The position numbers were made by a program, and so were the translations under genes. Under the pieces are notes generated by a model. That model made no database searches. It had not been told where the DNA came from and saw only the letters and a list, made by a program, of their open reading frames with translations. A stretch of 64,000 bases of DNA from Chaetomium olivaceum (lineage: Eukaryota; Ascomycota; Sordariomycetes; Sordariales; Chaetomiaceae). This document shows, piece by piece, positions 47,314 through 59,958 of this stretch (within the stretch, counting starts at the first letter, position 1; the number at the start of each line of letters is the position of its first letter). The stretch lies in contig JAYWVB010000038.1 of NCBI GenBank assembly GCA_039881045.1, positions 266,314 through 330,313 of the forward strand, written 5' to 3'.

Positions 47314-50300
47314 TCACTCCTGCCTCCCTCTCTCCACCGCATCCGCAAACCGGATCGACTTCCTCGACGGCGGCACGCGCGGGGTATCGTCGTCGTCGCT
47401 GTCCTCGCCGCCATCTGCATGGGGCGTCATCCCCAGGGCAGCCTCTCTACGGCGCCGTTCCGCGGCCGTCTCCCTTTGGTCCTCGCCGTCGTTGCTGTTG
47501 TTGCTGTCGTCACCGCTGCCGCTGCCGCTGCCCTTCAGCGCAGCCCGGCGTCGCCCGCGCTCCACCTCCGTTTCCGGTGCTTCGCTGCTCGGTGCGTCGG
47601 AGGACGATGCGCGGTTGTCCGGGGAAGAGGAGCTAGACTGGGGTCGGCTGCCGGATGCAGGTGCGGGTGCGGGTTGTTGCGTGGCGGGGCTGGCGGGGGC
47701 GGGGGCGGGGGCGGCGTGGTCTTTCTTGCTGACGGTGGACTGGGCGGAGGATACGGTGATCTGCGGCGGCTGGTCGAGCTTGGCCAGCGCCTTGAGCCCC
47801 TGCGAGGCGCTCGACTTGTCCACCACCTCACGCCTGGTGGTCTTGTCCAGCCCCTGGATCTCGTGGATGAAGTCCTCCTTGGTCATGCGCCGGCCAACGC
47901 CGCCGATTGTGAACCGGATGTGCCTGTCATCGTCCTCCTCTTGTTCCGCCACCACGCTCTTCTTGCGTGGTCTCTGCGCTGCCGAGGGCTCGCCTGCCGC
48001 GGACGGGCCCCCGGTGGCTTGCGCTGACGCTTCCGCACCTGGTTTATCCATTGCCTTGGCGAAGACTCCCATGCCCATGTATTTCAGGCCCTGGCTCACC
48101 AAATCGGGTTGCGGCTTCTGTGCCGGTAGATCGTATTTCTTGAGGACCTCACCGTCCTCGTTTTCAACAATGATCTATTCAGTAGGTTAGCAACACCCAG
48201 AGACACAATCCGATCTCCTTGACTGGACGTACCGTGCTGCCGAATTGGAAGGCCCGAGCCGGCTCGCCCTTAACCGTCTTCTCCTTGCCCTTCCTCTTCG
48301 CAACCTCGCTTTCACGCCAATTCATGATTCTTTTCTTCAGAGTTTCATACGTCCAGCCCGAAGTCCCGGCTTCCGACTTGAGTTCAGACACGAGGTCCTT
48401 GGCCCGGTCCGCAACCTTCTCTCCGCCTTCTACCGGCTGAACCGAAAGAACGTCGCCGTCACGATTCTCGATGATGATATTGTCGCCTTCATCGTAGATT
48501 TCGACGGGCTGTCTGCGGTCGTCAATCGGGGTCGCGTACGCCTCGGGCGATGATCGACCCGCGCCCTTTTCTTCCTGGGGGCTAGGAGATCTAGCATCGT
48601 TTGGCGCCGGTGTGATGTCATCTGACCGGGACTGATCGGTGCTACCGCGTTGGAGCCCGGGCGAGAGCGGCCCGGATTGGCTACGGCGTTGTGGGAAGAT
48701 GGCCGACTGGGTGATGGGACCTCCGGGGCCAATACCGTCGTCCCATTTATTATTCTTCCGTCGTCGCGCGGCCAGCGAGGATGACCTGCTTCCATGTCTG
48801 CTGTTATCGTCCTCCTTGACGCGACGCAGGAAATTCCCGGGGAGCCCAACAGGAGGGAGCGTTCCGGGCGGGAACTCGGGTAGCTTGAGTTCGTCACCGT
48901 CCGTGTCAGACATGGTCCTAGCCTGTGACCGCGACTGTGACGAAATACGAGGGAGCCTGTTCATCCAGTGCTGGCCGTCCTCGTTGGCCTGTGTGTACGA
49001 CATGGTGAGGGTCAGTGTGTTGATGTGCTTGCCCAGTGTGAAGACGGCAATCGAAGAGCCGTGGACTATGATGGATGCGACGACAATGAAGGCGGTAATC
49101 GGCCAAACAAGCGTGATTATCGTGTAGTGCTCGGTACCAGGCTCGGGCAGCACCGAAAGAGGAACTGGGTGTTCGGTTTCCAGCTCCGCTCGCGCCAGCA
49201 TTGCAATGAAGATGGCGCCAACACCCATGGGGCCGAAATGACCGGCGAAGAGGGCCTCACGCCAAGTCTTTATGTCGGGTATCAGTGGCTTCAGCGCCAT
49301 CATGACCGGAATCCTGCGGAAAAGGATGACGAATATGGCGAGAACGGCAAGTCTCCAGGCTTGCAGGCCCAGGACCGCGTTGTTGAAGTCCTTCCATGGG
49401 ATGATGGTGCCAAAGTAGACAAAGTAAGCCAAATTGATCAACAAGTCGATGACGTTGGAGACGTGAGACTCCTCTGTTTTCTGGGTGAACCAGCCGTCGT
49501 TGGAGAAGCCGACGCCGGCAGCGAAGCCCACGAGGAGATCGTCGACGCCGAGGATGCTGCCAGATCCGGCACAGAAGAGAGCGAGCACAAAGTAAAATAC
49601 TAGAAAGCTCTCCCTGTCGATCAGGTCGCGCTTCTCTGCGTACTTGATGCCGTGGCGGGCGAGGTAACCGATGATGAAACCGAACACGGCACCGAAGACA
49701 CACTCGTACAGAATGGTGTACACTATCCAGTGAAACGAGACGTCTTTGGCGCTCTGCTTGTCGTGAATGAGATACAGGGCTAGGTAGATGAAGGGGAAGG
49801 CCATGCCGTCGTTGCAACCGGACTCGGCCGACAGCAGATCGCGCAAGTGCTTCGGGACCCTCTTAGCGAACTTGCCCTTTCCCACGACGGACGAGGCGAG
49901 AACGGGGTCGGTGGCGGTGACACAGGCAGCCACCACGAGGCTCTCGAGGAAGTTCAGGGGCTCAATGAGCCACCAGATGAACAAACTGGTGATCAGCCAG
50001 CCAAAGGTCATCACGGGCACCAGCAGAAACGTGACGGACTTCCAATGCTTCTCCATGTAGTACTTGGGCAGTTCGACACCGACGGCGAAGCACTGCACGA
50101 CCAGGACCAGACGGGAGAACTCGATGGTGATGATGTCGACGCTGCCCCATGTTTCCGGGTCGATGAGGTTGGCGGCATAGGGTCCAAAAATGACACCGCA
50201 AAGCGTGGCCACGGTGGCTTCGCCGATGTACATACGCTCTTTGATGACGGTCGAGCATAGCATGAACAAGGATGTGAAGCCTCCCAAAATGATGTAGACC

Positions 50301-50338
50301 AGATGTGGCTTGGTGATGGAGAGGTGGTCCCAGGCCAT
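47314..50338 (-). CDS. NHA1: Plasma-membrane Na+/H+ antiporter Nha1 (CPA1 family)
   Basis: Nha1/Sod2-type antiporters expel Na+ and K+ in exchange for protons and set cytosolic pH. Exons on the minus strand are 50338-48233 and 48174-47314, encoding 988 residues without frame problems. The N-terminal 430 residues form about 12 membrane helices. Diagnostic motifs are FGPYAANLIDPETWG, the DP pair in CVTATDPVLASSVVGKGKF, SAESGCNDGMAFPF (ND motif of fungal exchangers), VDDLLVGFAAGVGFSNDGWF and HFGPMGVGAIF. The long hydrophilic C-terminal tail (about 540 residues) carries the fungal Nha1 blocks near the membrane (MNRLPRISSQSRS, LPEFPPGTLPPVGLPGNFLRR), an Arg/Ser-rich phosphorylatable region and an acidic end (SNDGEDQRE, DSDDDDTPRVPPSRKSIRF). 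It shares a 2.5-kb divergent upstream region with Pif1. Confidence 0.95.
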
Positions 50339-52819
50339 GGTTCAGCAGGGGGAGCCCGCCGTCGGGGGCCAGGCAATATAGGTGTGTTCGTGTATATCAA
50401 CGTAGGTAGGAAGGTAGGCTAGGTAGTATAGTAGTACCTTAATGTGTTTTCCTGTCTTCCACTCCGGAACCTACAACAACAAGGCCGTGGGAGCGTGGGT
50501 GGATGATAGGGAGTTTCGGGAGGCGTGATTGGTGGTTGACCGGGCAGACCAGTCCAAGGCTGGAAAAGAGGCCAGGAACGGTGGGCGCGCTGCGAACGAC
50601 GTCACCGGGTGTTTGAGAACCCGCGGCAGCAACGGAATCAACGACCACCGTCAGCCAGATATTCGTGGCTATCCGGCGTCCCCTTCAGCGACAAGTCCGG
50701 CACAGGGAAGGACTGCAGTTGGCACATTCAAGACACACAGTAACGTGCCAATTCTAAGCGATCTCTGCTGAGACAACTTGACTCAGTCCCGACACGACGC
50801 TGCGGCGCGAGGAACAAGGAAGAGTTTTCGTCCAGCACCGCCGGGCAGGGAATCCGCAACAAGTTAGAAGGATCTGCCTGAAGGAGTGGCCCGGAGATAA
50901 AAACAAAAAGAGAAAAGAAGGTGGAATGGACGCAGCGACGGAGTTAGCGAGGGAGCGGGCGACGCAGTCCGACGACCCCGGAGATGTGGGAACAAAAAGG
51001 TGAGATAGCTCGCCATTGTGGGGGGCAGCAGCGCATGCACAGGCTGTTTATATGGAAACTGTCCGATCCGGTATTGACGAGATTCTCGGTTCTTGCCCCA
51101 ACTGCAACTTTCTGGGATTGCAAGTATCCTTGCGTCAATCCTTGCAGAATGGGCTTGGCGGGAAGTGGCGCGAGAAAACAGTGGCACCCGGACCTCCACA
51201 GTCGGGACGTGAAGGGCAACCTCAAGGCCGACTTCTTCCCGAAGCCTTCCCAACTCACCAATGAACACGAACACCAAACCCCGCCAGCACCGGCTCGGGG
51301 ATAATTGCTGATAAGAAACACCTATCCGCTGGTTGGGTTGGGCTTAAAGGAGATTCATTCGTAGCCTTACCGTACGCTCGATGACGGTCCACTTCCGCTG
51401 GACATCCATCCCACGCCGTGTTCGTCGACCCTGGAGCGTGGTGCGACCTGACACACGAGACAAAAGCGGTGTAATCCGGCAACCTGGGTTTTGACGGGTT
51501 TCGTCGCATAGGAGTTGTCTCGGGAGGTCTGTCGATACCGCGATCGGGATTGGCTCTCGCTTCAACGCCGTCGTTTACGACTGAGGGGAGAACTCTCTCT
51601 GCTCCCATCCCGCCAATAGGTACGCCAAGCTCTGCCGAGCGTTGCCGAGCATCGCCCAGCATGGCTCAGGAACTTTGTCGAATCGTCTCTCTTCGTTCAA
51701 TGCTTAGGCCGTCCAAGCTTTTCTTGACTTTTTTGCTTGATTTCGCAGATGGTCTCGACCGTCGGACTCATGTATGCCAAGCTGGTCGAACTGCAGACGT
51801 CAAGGTTTCGATGGACGGGCCGTCGTCTGGAAATTGGGGACCATCCTCTCGTTCCAGACACGCAGGGGAGCGGTGAAGTTTCTTTTCAGCCATCGGTCGT
51901 CACTGGCACATAGCCAGACTTGCTGATTGGTTTTTCAGTGCGAAACGAATCTCACCCCAGTTCCCGGCACCCAACCATGACCCATGATTCGGCATGGGCC
52001 AAACACACGCAGCCTTGGACCCGGACTTCAGTGTCGACTACGCGACTAGCGGGCTCAGCTCGGTTGTTTGCCGACAACATGCATGCAAGGAACTAATCTC
52101 GTGATGCAGCCGTTGACGAGAGGAAAACTCGTCATTACGAATAGTTCAGTTAGAACATTTGAAAGAGAGGCGGGCTGCTGGTCGTCTTACACTTTTGCAT
52201 CTCAAAACCTAGGCTGGCACGCCGGCCAGGCCGGCTCCGATCTGCCCGGCACTTGCATGTAAGAAAAACGGGCCGCCGTGTGTGCAATTGCCATTTTGGG
52301 CTGCCGCGTGGGGGACAGTGGGACTTATTTGGTTGCGTCCGGGCATGTCTGCGTCGTATGTGTGTGTTTGAACCCCACGAGTGGAAGAGATGGACAGAGC
52401 GGCAGACTTCGTCGATGAGGGTGAGAGGACGCTCTGGTGACCGTGTCTTCCTACACTACGTACCAGGTATGTATTCGTATTACTTGAAAATGTCCCTGTT
52501 GTTTAGATTTCGAGTTAGTTATATAGTGTATTCGTACGAAGTATGAGGGGCTCAAGAAGTAAACAACTGATGAGGTCTGAAAGACATCGAACCGTTTCAA
52601 CTGGATGTGCTGCCAAAGTAAGGTAGTTACCCACAAGGGTTCAGTATGGCTGGTGTGGCCTTGGCTAAATGACGCGCGCGCACAGACTCCCCGCGTTTGA
52701 GAGTTTGTGGGGATTTGCTCCAAACGCGATTTTCCCCTGTTTGACGCGACGACACTTTCCATTCCCTAGGCAACCCGCACTCATCCGGTCGATTGCTCGC
52801 TCTAGCAGCCACACTCTGT
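50339..52819. other. Divergent 2.5-kb region between NHA1 and PIF1
   Basis: Promoters and 5' UTRs of two divergent genes lie at the ends. The middle shows open frames up to 137 codons without recognisable domains and no repeat or transposon ends. A small unannotated gene or ncRNA cannot be excluded. Confidence 0.4.
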
Positions 52820-55508
52820 ATGACCGGAATCTCTGGCCTAATTTTCCGCCGAGCAGCCCTTCCCTTCATTAGGAACATTGCCTGCCGTGCAAACCACGCA
52901 AATGTGCACACCCTCGGATTGAGTGCCACTGTACATCCGCGCTCGATGTTCTCCAAGGCAATGGAGGCCAACAAGGCCGCTCCGGCCAAACAGCAGCAGC
53001 TTGCCAAGCAGCTGTTCCCCTCCAGCAGCCCATCGCCCGCGCCGGGGAAGCGCGTCGAGAACACCATTGACAACATGTTCACCAACAGACCGCACGCGCC
53101 GGCCGTCAATGGCCCATCGAAATACGCCACAACCAAGAAACCGCTGCAAAGTCATCCGCTAAACGTCCCCCCGCCCGGCCCCCGCAACGCCAACAGCAAG
53201 TCACTCGCATCGCTTTACCAAAGATCAGACTCGTTCAAAGATGAGCTCGACGCAGTCGATCTCCGAGACAGTACCCCTCAATACCTAAGGAATACTGCAC
53301 AAACAAACAGCATGGACTCCTCCTTTACCCTGGATGAAGCCGACTTTAGTAATGATGAAGATCTCGACCGACCTAGACTTTCAGCCTGCATCTGCCCTCC
53401 CTGCAATTTCATCCTATCAGCACCAGGCCACGGCTGAGAACCGCGACGCCCACCCCCCAGCGAGCCATACAAGCGTGCTTTCCTGGTCACAATCCTCTGA
53501 TTCACACCTCCAGCTCCCGCCGTCCCGAACCGCCGCACCGCCTCCGCAGAATTCCAGCAAGCGGGCCTCACCAGCCGAAGACGACGATCGGGCCTTTGCT
53601 GTGACAAAAAAGACAAAACGGGAGCTACCCTGGACCAAACAAGCGGCACCAGAGAATGTAAATGTGGAGGGTCGATATGGTGCTGCTGTCGCAACACCAG
53701 CTCCTAAGACGAAGAAGGATGCGCCATGGGATACCAGTGCTAGCGCTGTCAAGGAACAGAAAAAACAGTTGAAAACACAACTCAAAGAATCCGGGAAAGG
53801 GGATGCTTCTTTGGACGGCATGCAAGAGACCATCAAGTCGCACACGGTCAAGGCCAAGGCTTCGGCCATCACGCTCAGCAACGAGCAGCGCCATGTCAAG
53901 AGTCTTGTTGTGGATAAGGGCCAAAGCGTCTTCTTCACCGGTCCTGCCGGTACCGGCAAGTCGGTGCTCATGCGGGCCATTATTCAGGAACTCAAGAAGA
54001 AGCATGCGAAAGACCCGGAGCGGATAGCAGTCACGGCCTCTACAGGCCTAGCCGCCTGCAATATTGGCGGCATGACCTTGCACAGCTTTTCGGGCATCGG
54101 CCTTGGTAAAGAAGACACCAATACGCTGGTAAAGAAGATCAGGCGAAATCCCAAGGCCAAGACTCGGTGGCTCAAGACCAAGACCCTCATCATCGATGAA
54201 GTCTCCATGGTTGACGGCGAACTTTTTGACAAGCTATCCCAGATTGGCAGAATCATCCGGAACAATGGACGGCCCTGGGGCGGCATCCAGCTCGTCATCA
54301 CTGGTGACTTCTTCCAACTTCCGCCTGTCCCGGAGGGCGGCAAGCAGAGGGAGTCCAAATTCGCGTTCGATGCGGCGACATGGAGCATGTCAATCGACCA
54401 TACCATTGGGTTGACAGAAGTTTTCCGCCAGCGAGATCCCGGTACGTCGACTTCCCCAATTGCGCGACCGCAGCTCGCGTTCTAATACCTTTTAGATTTT
54501 GCCGGAATGCTTAATGAGATGCGCCTGGGGAAGATCAGCGATCACACAGTCCAGAGCTTTCAAAGTCTCAAGCGGCCATTGGTTTTTGATGATGGACTCG
54601 AGGTGACGGAACTGTGAGTCAAGTCTGCATCACTCATAACCACAACGTGCTGACCGCGTCCGTTTAGGTTCCCAACCAGGAACGAAGTAGAGTCCTCAAA
54701 TCAGAGGCGTTTGAAAGCTCTGAGTGGGAAGTCGTACCGCTACGATGCTCTAGACGCGGGCGACATCAAAGTCCGAGACAGGCTCTTGGCGAACATGATG
54801 GCGCCTCCCACCATCGAGTTGAAGAAGGGCGCTCAGGTTATGCTGATCAAGAACATGGACGAGACGCTCGTGAACGGTTCGCTGGGGACCGTGGTGGGGT
54901 TCGAGTCGGAGACTACTTTCGAAATGAAAGGTGGCGAGGACGATTTCGATGGGGATTCAGACATGAAGAAGCGAGCCCGGGCGTTCACTAACGCTCTCGC
55001 CCAAGCCGCCAAGGGCGGCGACAACACGGAATATCCTGTGGTAGCCTTCCACGCCGTCGACGGCACGCAGCGACGTATCCTCTGCGTTGCCGAAGATTGG
55101 AAGGTGGAGCTTCCGACAGGCGAGGTGCAGGCCTCACGCAAGCAGCTCCCCTTGATCCTGGCGTGGGCGCTGTCGATCCACAAGGCCCAGGGGCAAACCC
55201 TGGAGCGCGTCAAGGTCGATCTCAACAAGGTATTCGAGAAGGGGCAGGCGTATGTCGCGCTCAGTCGCGCGACGTCCAAGGAGGGCCTCCAGGTGCTCAA
55301 CTTCCAGAAGTCCAAGGTGATGGCCCACGCCCGCGTGGTCGAGTTCTACGACAAGCTTTACAGTGTTGAAGTGGCGCTCAAGAAGAAGGCGACAGGGTCG
55401 ATCGCGAACTATACGATCAAGCAGCCGGCAACCACGGGTGCCTATTCGCGAAACCCCGTCAGCGTATATGACGAGGACGAAGAGGAGAACATGCATGTGT
55501 ATGCCTAA
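52820..55508 (+). CDS. PIF1: Pif1 5'-3' DNA helicase, with one apparent frameshift
   Basis: Pif1 is a superfamily-1B helicase that maintains mitochondrial DNA, unwinds G-quadruplexes and removes telomerase from chromosome ends. Exons are 52820-54441, 54496-54613 and 54668-55508. The N-terminus ([19 protein letters not shown]) is rich in Arg and hydrophobic residues and lacks acidic ones, so it fits a mitochondrial presequence. A second in-frame Met (residue 43, at 52946) could start a nuclear form. After a disordered region come helicase motifs I ([15 protein letters not shown]), Ia ([23 protein letters not shown]), II ([11 protein letters not shown]), III ([12 protein letters not shown]), IV ([16 protein letters not shown]) and the C-terminal [17 protein letters not shown] and [10 protein letters not shown]. 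One extra base near 53362-53376 breaks the frame between FSNDEDLD and DLDFQPAS. Removing it gives 859 residues with matching exon phase. Confidence 0.94.
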
Positions 55509-57133
55509 AGAGCAGGTGGTCTGGTGGTGGCGTGGTAGCATCGTGGCGCAGAGTTATTGGGGATTGCATCAGATGGTGTAGCGGGTATTGTAATTGGCGT
55601 CGGGGAGGCACAAGGCGGTCGATCTTTTAGAGTCATTATTTTCCTTCTTTGAGTTACATTGGGATGGCGACAGGCAGGCAGCGTTACCCTACTCAATGGT
55701 ATAGTATGGATGGGGGAGGGAGGGCCGATGGAGAAAGGCGAGAAAAGCAAGCTTGGGAGTCCTTCTAGCATGGAAGTTACCCAGATCCATTCCAGTTTTA
55801 TGTGTTTATCTAGATGTATGAGTAGAGGCATATGCTCCCAGGATTGGGAGCCAATCAGTGAGGTTCTACACTGGTATGTGAACCGACAAAAGCGAGATGG
55901 TGTTTGCCTGTAAAAGTTCTGTGTCTGCTCAGAAGGGTCTAGAACTGGTAACTTCGAGGACAAGAAACCGCATCCTTTGAATAAAAATGAAGACCAGAAG
56001 CTGTCGCTCTTACTGGGAGGGCGAAAACGTGAATGCCGAGTGATCATTATGTAAATGATTGGCCTGCTTTTGTAGTAACCGGACGCAAGGATCTGGTTCG
56101 CAGACTCTGACCTTCCGTCGTCGTATTGTAGGTTGTTGTGTTGGTGATGCCCGGCCTTGTTAGGTATAAGGTATGTACAAGGCTCTTCTCTCGCCGCAAT
56201 GAAAACGCGGCCCTTGTATTTCCTAGCATTCTAACCACTCCCTCGTCCTTACCCGTAACCCCTAGCCCAGCAAAGCACATACAAGAATAAAATATTCTTT
56301 ACCCAAAGAAAGGATAGCCTCTGATTACCCTACCATTTTCTTATCTACCACCATAGTCGATCACTTACTATAGACAGTACTAAATTGCTAGTTCTATCGA
56401 TAGCGGGTTACTTCCCTAAGTAGTTTTATAGATAGATAGATGTGTAGTTTGGGGCTAGGTTGTTTGGGAATAAGTCATTCTAATCCCCGCATCCAGTCCC
56501 CGGCACCGGAACGCCGAGGCCTTTATTTAGCGGGCTGGACGGAGACTCCAAGCTGACCAGGAAGCTGCAGTAGATCGGGGCCGAGGAAGCCAGAGCGCAG
56601 GTGACCGAGTTTGCGGCGCAGATAAGAGCGCCGGAGCGCCAGAATGCGCTGCCAACCATCAATCAGTTTTCCAACATGTCACAGATGGCGGATACGTCTC
56701 ACTTCCGACAGCTCGTGCAGGTTCGGGGGGCAGAATTCGCGAATCAGGAAACCAATCGCGCTCGCTCATCTTGAACGCCAGCCATTGTGAAAAGGTGGTA
56801 GTAACGATGTGGTGAAACTTTAGTGGCGAATCATGATGGAAGCTATCGAGGTTGAGGAGGAAGAAGAGGCGTTCGACAATGGAGGGTGCTGATATATATG
56901 CCTGCGATTTGAATGTAGGTAGATTACTTTGTACCTTAGTATATGTATAAACTTCTCCCTTGCACCCAGCTGCTTACATGGCGCATGGCATCGTCGGGGG
57001 TGAGAAGCCGGTCGGGGGGCGGTTTCTTGGCTTGGCCACGCCATCTGTCTTTTTCTCCCTATTCTCATAGCACTTTCTCGATTTGGACTTTTTCACATTG
57101 TTACAAATTCTTCAATTCCATCAACTAAGGTAC
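55509..57133. other. Convergent 3' region between PIF1 and the second Zn2Cys6 gene
   Basis: This holds both 3' UTRs and AT-rich spacer with short tandem TAGA runs (near 56430). A possible gene relic is listed separately at 56484-56774. No RNA gene recognised. Confidence 0.45.
56484..56774 (+). pseudogene. Possible relic of a protein-coding gene with an in-frame TAG
   Basis: One plus-strand frame has protein-like composition on both sides of a TAG at 56571: LFSGLDGDSKLTRKLQ, then EEARAQVTEFAAQI, NALPTINQFSNMSQM and HFRQLVQVRGAEFANQE up to a TGA at 56772. A CAG-to-TAG change would explain the stop. No upstream ATG exon or family match is apparent. This is a weak call based on composition only. 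Confidence 0.25.
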
Positions 57134-59492
57134 TTACGGCTCTAATCCGACACTATCCGGACAGGTTACTCCTCTCATCAGGCCGTCAAAGAAGGCCATG
57201 TCAACGCCCTGGAACGGCCAGTCATTGATTCCGGCTGCAATCGGAGGAAGCGCTGCATGATTCCGCAGAATCATAGTATCATAGTTGGAACTGGGACATT
57301 GCATCACTGACTGTCCATACCAGGGCGCCTGTAACTGGGGGCTTGGACAATGACCAACGGACAGGTCATCCGAAAGTGATACACGAGACAAAGATGTAGA
57401 GGATTCGCCAGATGTTCCCGGTGGCTCTCTCTGCACTGCCTCGGCCTGCGGCGTCTGGTGTGGCTGAGATACGGCGTTCCCGACTGACAGTTCTCGGGAG
57501 ATTGGACCTTGACGGGAGATCTTGATGACTCCAAGGTACGGAATACTCAGTTGCAGGGCTTCCCCTTCACTCCTACTTTCGTCCCCTCCTTCTACGCTGT
57601 CGGTATTGTAGCTGTTTCCATCAGCGGCGTCGGCCTCAATCTCGAGCAGGCGTCGGATCAGCTGGGCACTCTTTTCACTAATCACGTCGTCGCCAATGTT
57701 CATGGCCCGCGTCACATCCATGCGCTCCAAAACCTGCTCAAGCATGGCACGGTCGCTGAGGCGCTGGTGAGCCAGGATGTTGGTGGCTTCTCGGTGGTGA
57801 TGGGCGTCGAAATGAGCGAGCAGTAGGGTCATGGCGGCTAGGAGGGCAAAAAAGTCGACAGGCCGCGAGCACGACGACATGGGGTTGAAGCTCCGGTGAG
57901 CTATGAAGCGCGTCATGATTTCCCGGCTCGAGTTGACCGACGTGATCTTGGAGTACTCGTGCACCGAGTTCTCGCCAATCCGCATCATGTATGGCAGGTG
58001 GAGCTGGATCACCAGGCCATGGTAGTAAACGTGAGCTGCCAGGCGTAACGTCTCAAGCAGGGTGTCGGGCGATCCCGGCGTGAGGTTGTGGAAATTTGGA
58101 GCGCGCCAAAAACTGGCTGGCATGCTCCTCGACACGGCAAGGAGCTCGGCGTCGATGGATTGTGTTGTCGATATCTGGCTCGGGGGAAACGGGCTCTCGT
58201 TGCGTTCCAAAATGCGGGACGAAATGGCCGTTAGGAGTCGTTCGAACTTGCCCAGCGGCGGTTGATGCTGGAGGGCGGACACGGCGCCCATGGTCTTGTC
58301 CGACGTGCCCTGAGGTAGATTGAGGAGCAGGCTGAGATAGCGGTCCATGTACACGATCCGAAACCAGATGAACTCGGGATCGGCATCCAGCTCCGGGTCG
58401 ACGCGCTTGACCAGCGGGACCGGAGAGCGATGAAGGCCCTGGGCGACCGTCATTGCCCTGCGGTAGACAGCCCAGGCCCACGGCAGATTGCCACAGTTGA
58501 CTTCGTACGCACCCTCCAGCAGGATGCAGATCAGACACTCGAGAGAGCCATGCATCGCTTTCTTAGTGGTCACCCACGTCCTGGCAGCCCGTCACCAAGC
58601 GGCGTGCGAGTATGCTGTGCGGTTCCGAGAGACCCTCGGCTTTTTCTCCCGACGGACTCTGCAAGGTGATCGCAAAAGTCAGCATCAGCCTGGCCAGCAT
58701 GACTGGATGCATGCCGGGACGAAAACGCGGAAGCTCGGCTGAGCGGTACGGTGCGGCAAGCGCCTCCAGAGTCAGCCTGCTATGCGGCTGTGTGTTCGTG
58801 AGGTGGGTGTAACGCGAGGGCCGGAGGCTCTCCCCCAGCAGGATCCTGACATCAGCTTCGGGTGGGAGAGCAGCCGTCAGATGGTGGAGGGCGGTTTTAG
58901 TCTCGGCCTGATCCGATAACCCCGGGCAGTCGACCGATACATCTTGCGAGTCCGGCGTGAGGAGGATGGATTCGGAGTGGTCCCTTTCAGCCCCTAGTAA
59001 TGACAATTCAGAAACAACTCTCGCGGGGAAGTGGTTTGTGTTGCTTTGTACTTCTGGAGAAGTGTGGAAGGACTCGTAAGAGCTAGGCCTCGTAGCATCA
59101 GAGGTCCCCAGCGGTATTCGCCCCCGGCCCGGCTCGCTTTCATCACTCTTATCGCGCTCATCATGCCTGCTCGCAAGGAAATCTTTCATGAGGTTCTCGA
59201 CCCGGGCAATGCGCTGGCTAAGACGCTGGTTGTCTTTCTTAGCCGGAGACGGAGACAGGTCTCCCGGCAGCTCCTGGGGCACGCAGGGCACACGACGATG
59301 CTGGCAGCCGATGCAGGTGGCATCTCCCGGCGACGCCAGCATGCAGCGGATCTTGCGGCGCTTGCACTCCCAGCAAGACATCGTCCCCTTGCGCACCTTT
59401 CTCCGCCTCTGGCTTGCTGAGAGATCCATTCCTTGGCCGGGCGACGATTCGGATACCGCAGCGGCTGGTTCTTCGTTGCGGGGGTCATCCAT
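57134..59492 (-). CDS. Zn2Cys6 transcription factor next to an MFS transporter, with one apparent frameshift
   Basis: This is a nuclear fungal regulator with no visible intron. The Zn2Cys6 cluster is near the N-terminus (Cys 40, 43, 50, 60, 63, 70: CWECKRRKIRC then CIGCQHRRVPC). A linker and a short coiled coil (RLSQRIARVENLMKDF) follow. The fungal middle homology region covers about residues 190-560, with RPGMHPVMLARLMLTFAI, AWAVYRRAMTVAQGL, FIWFRIVYMDRYLSLLLNLP and HVYYHGLVIQLHLPYMM. An acidic, Ser-rich C-terminus is the likely activation region. The frame breaks at GTGGGTGACC near 58563-58570, and dropping one G from the GGG run joins CQDV to VTTKKAMHGS. The result is 785 residues. The start at 59492 is chosen because it begins just before the zinc cluster leader. 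The divergent transporter gene suggests a local target, which is inference. Confidence 0.88.
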
Positions 59493-59958
59493 GGGGTGTG
59501 GGATCACTGAGATGACCGAAGGTGTGCGTGGTAATCCTGTTTGCCACGGCGGAGAAGTCGCAAGTTTGACGGAGCCGAGAATGACAAGAATGGAATATGG
59601 TTGGGGTGATAGCTTGGTAGGTAGGCGGTTCATTTATCTCCGCCGCGGTCGAAGGCGTTTCTCCGCCGCGGCGCACATTTGTCAGCTTCGGGAACAAAGA
59701 GTGATAAGAGTGTAACAGGGTGACAAGCCGTATTAGTTTCCTTCAGCCGAACAATTCTCCGTGGCGGTTGAGAAATGCCGCAGTGCACGCGTTTGGCCAT
59801 GAAAAACCATAAGATACTTGAGGAAACTGATGGACTGTCGCGTCTTGTCCGTGTACCATCAGGGCTCAGGTTGCAGTTCCGCAGCGACCCGACTACATGC
59901 AACATAGCGCATAGCCACGTTCTGACCTTCATGTTTTCACTGCTGCGTTGATACGAGT
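59493..59958. promoter_or_regulatory. Divergent promoter between the Zn2Cys6 regulator and the MFS transporter
   Basis: This 466-bp stretch must contain both promoters. CGG/CCG triplets, the half-sites bound by Zn2Cys6 dimers, occur several times (for example in the CTCCGCCGCGGTCG region near 59639-59652), but such triplets are common in GC-rich DNA. A specific operator cannot be claimed. Confidence 0.45.

Noticed and set aside
46479..48553. Long plus-strand frames across the Tom22 and Nha1 region (for example 47195-48190)
   Set aside because: They are antisense shadows of the Nha1 C-terminal exon, which is supported by conserved motifs and splice phase.
28443..55508. A mitochondrial gene cluster formed by FZO1, TOM22 and PIF1
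   Set aside because: They are separated by unrelated genes over 27 kb and lie on different strands, so chance is sufficient.
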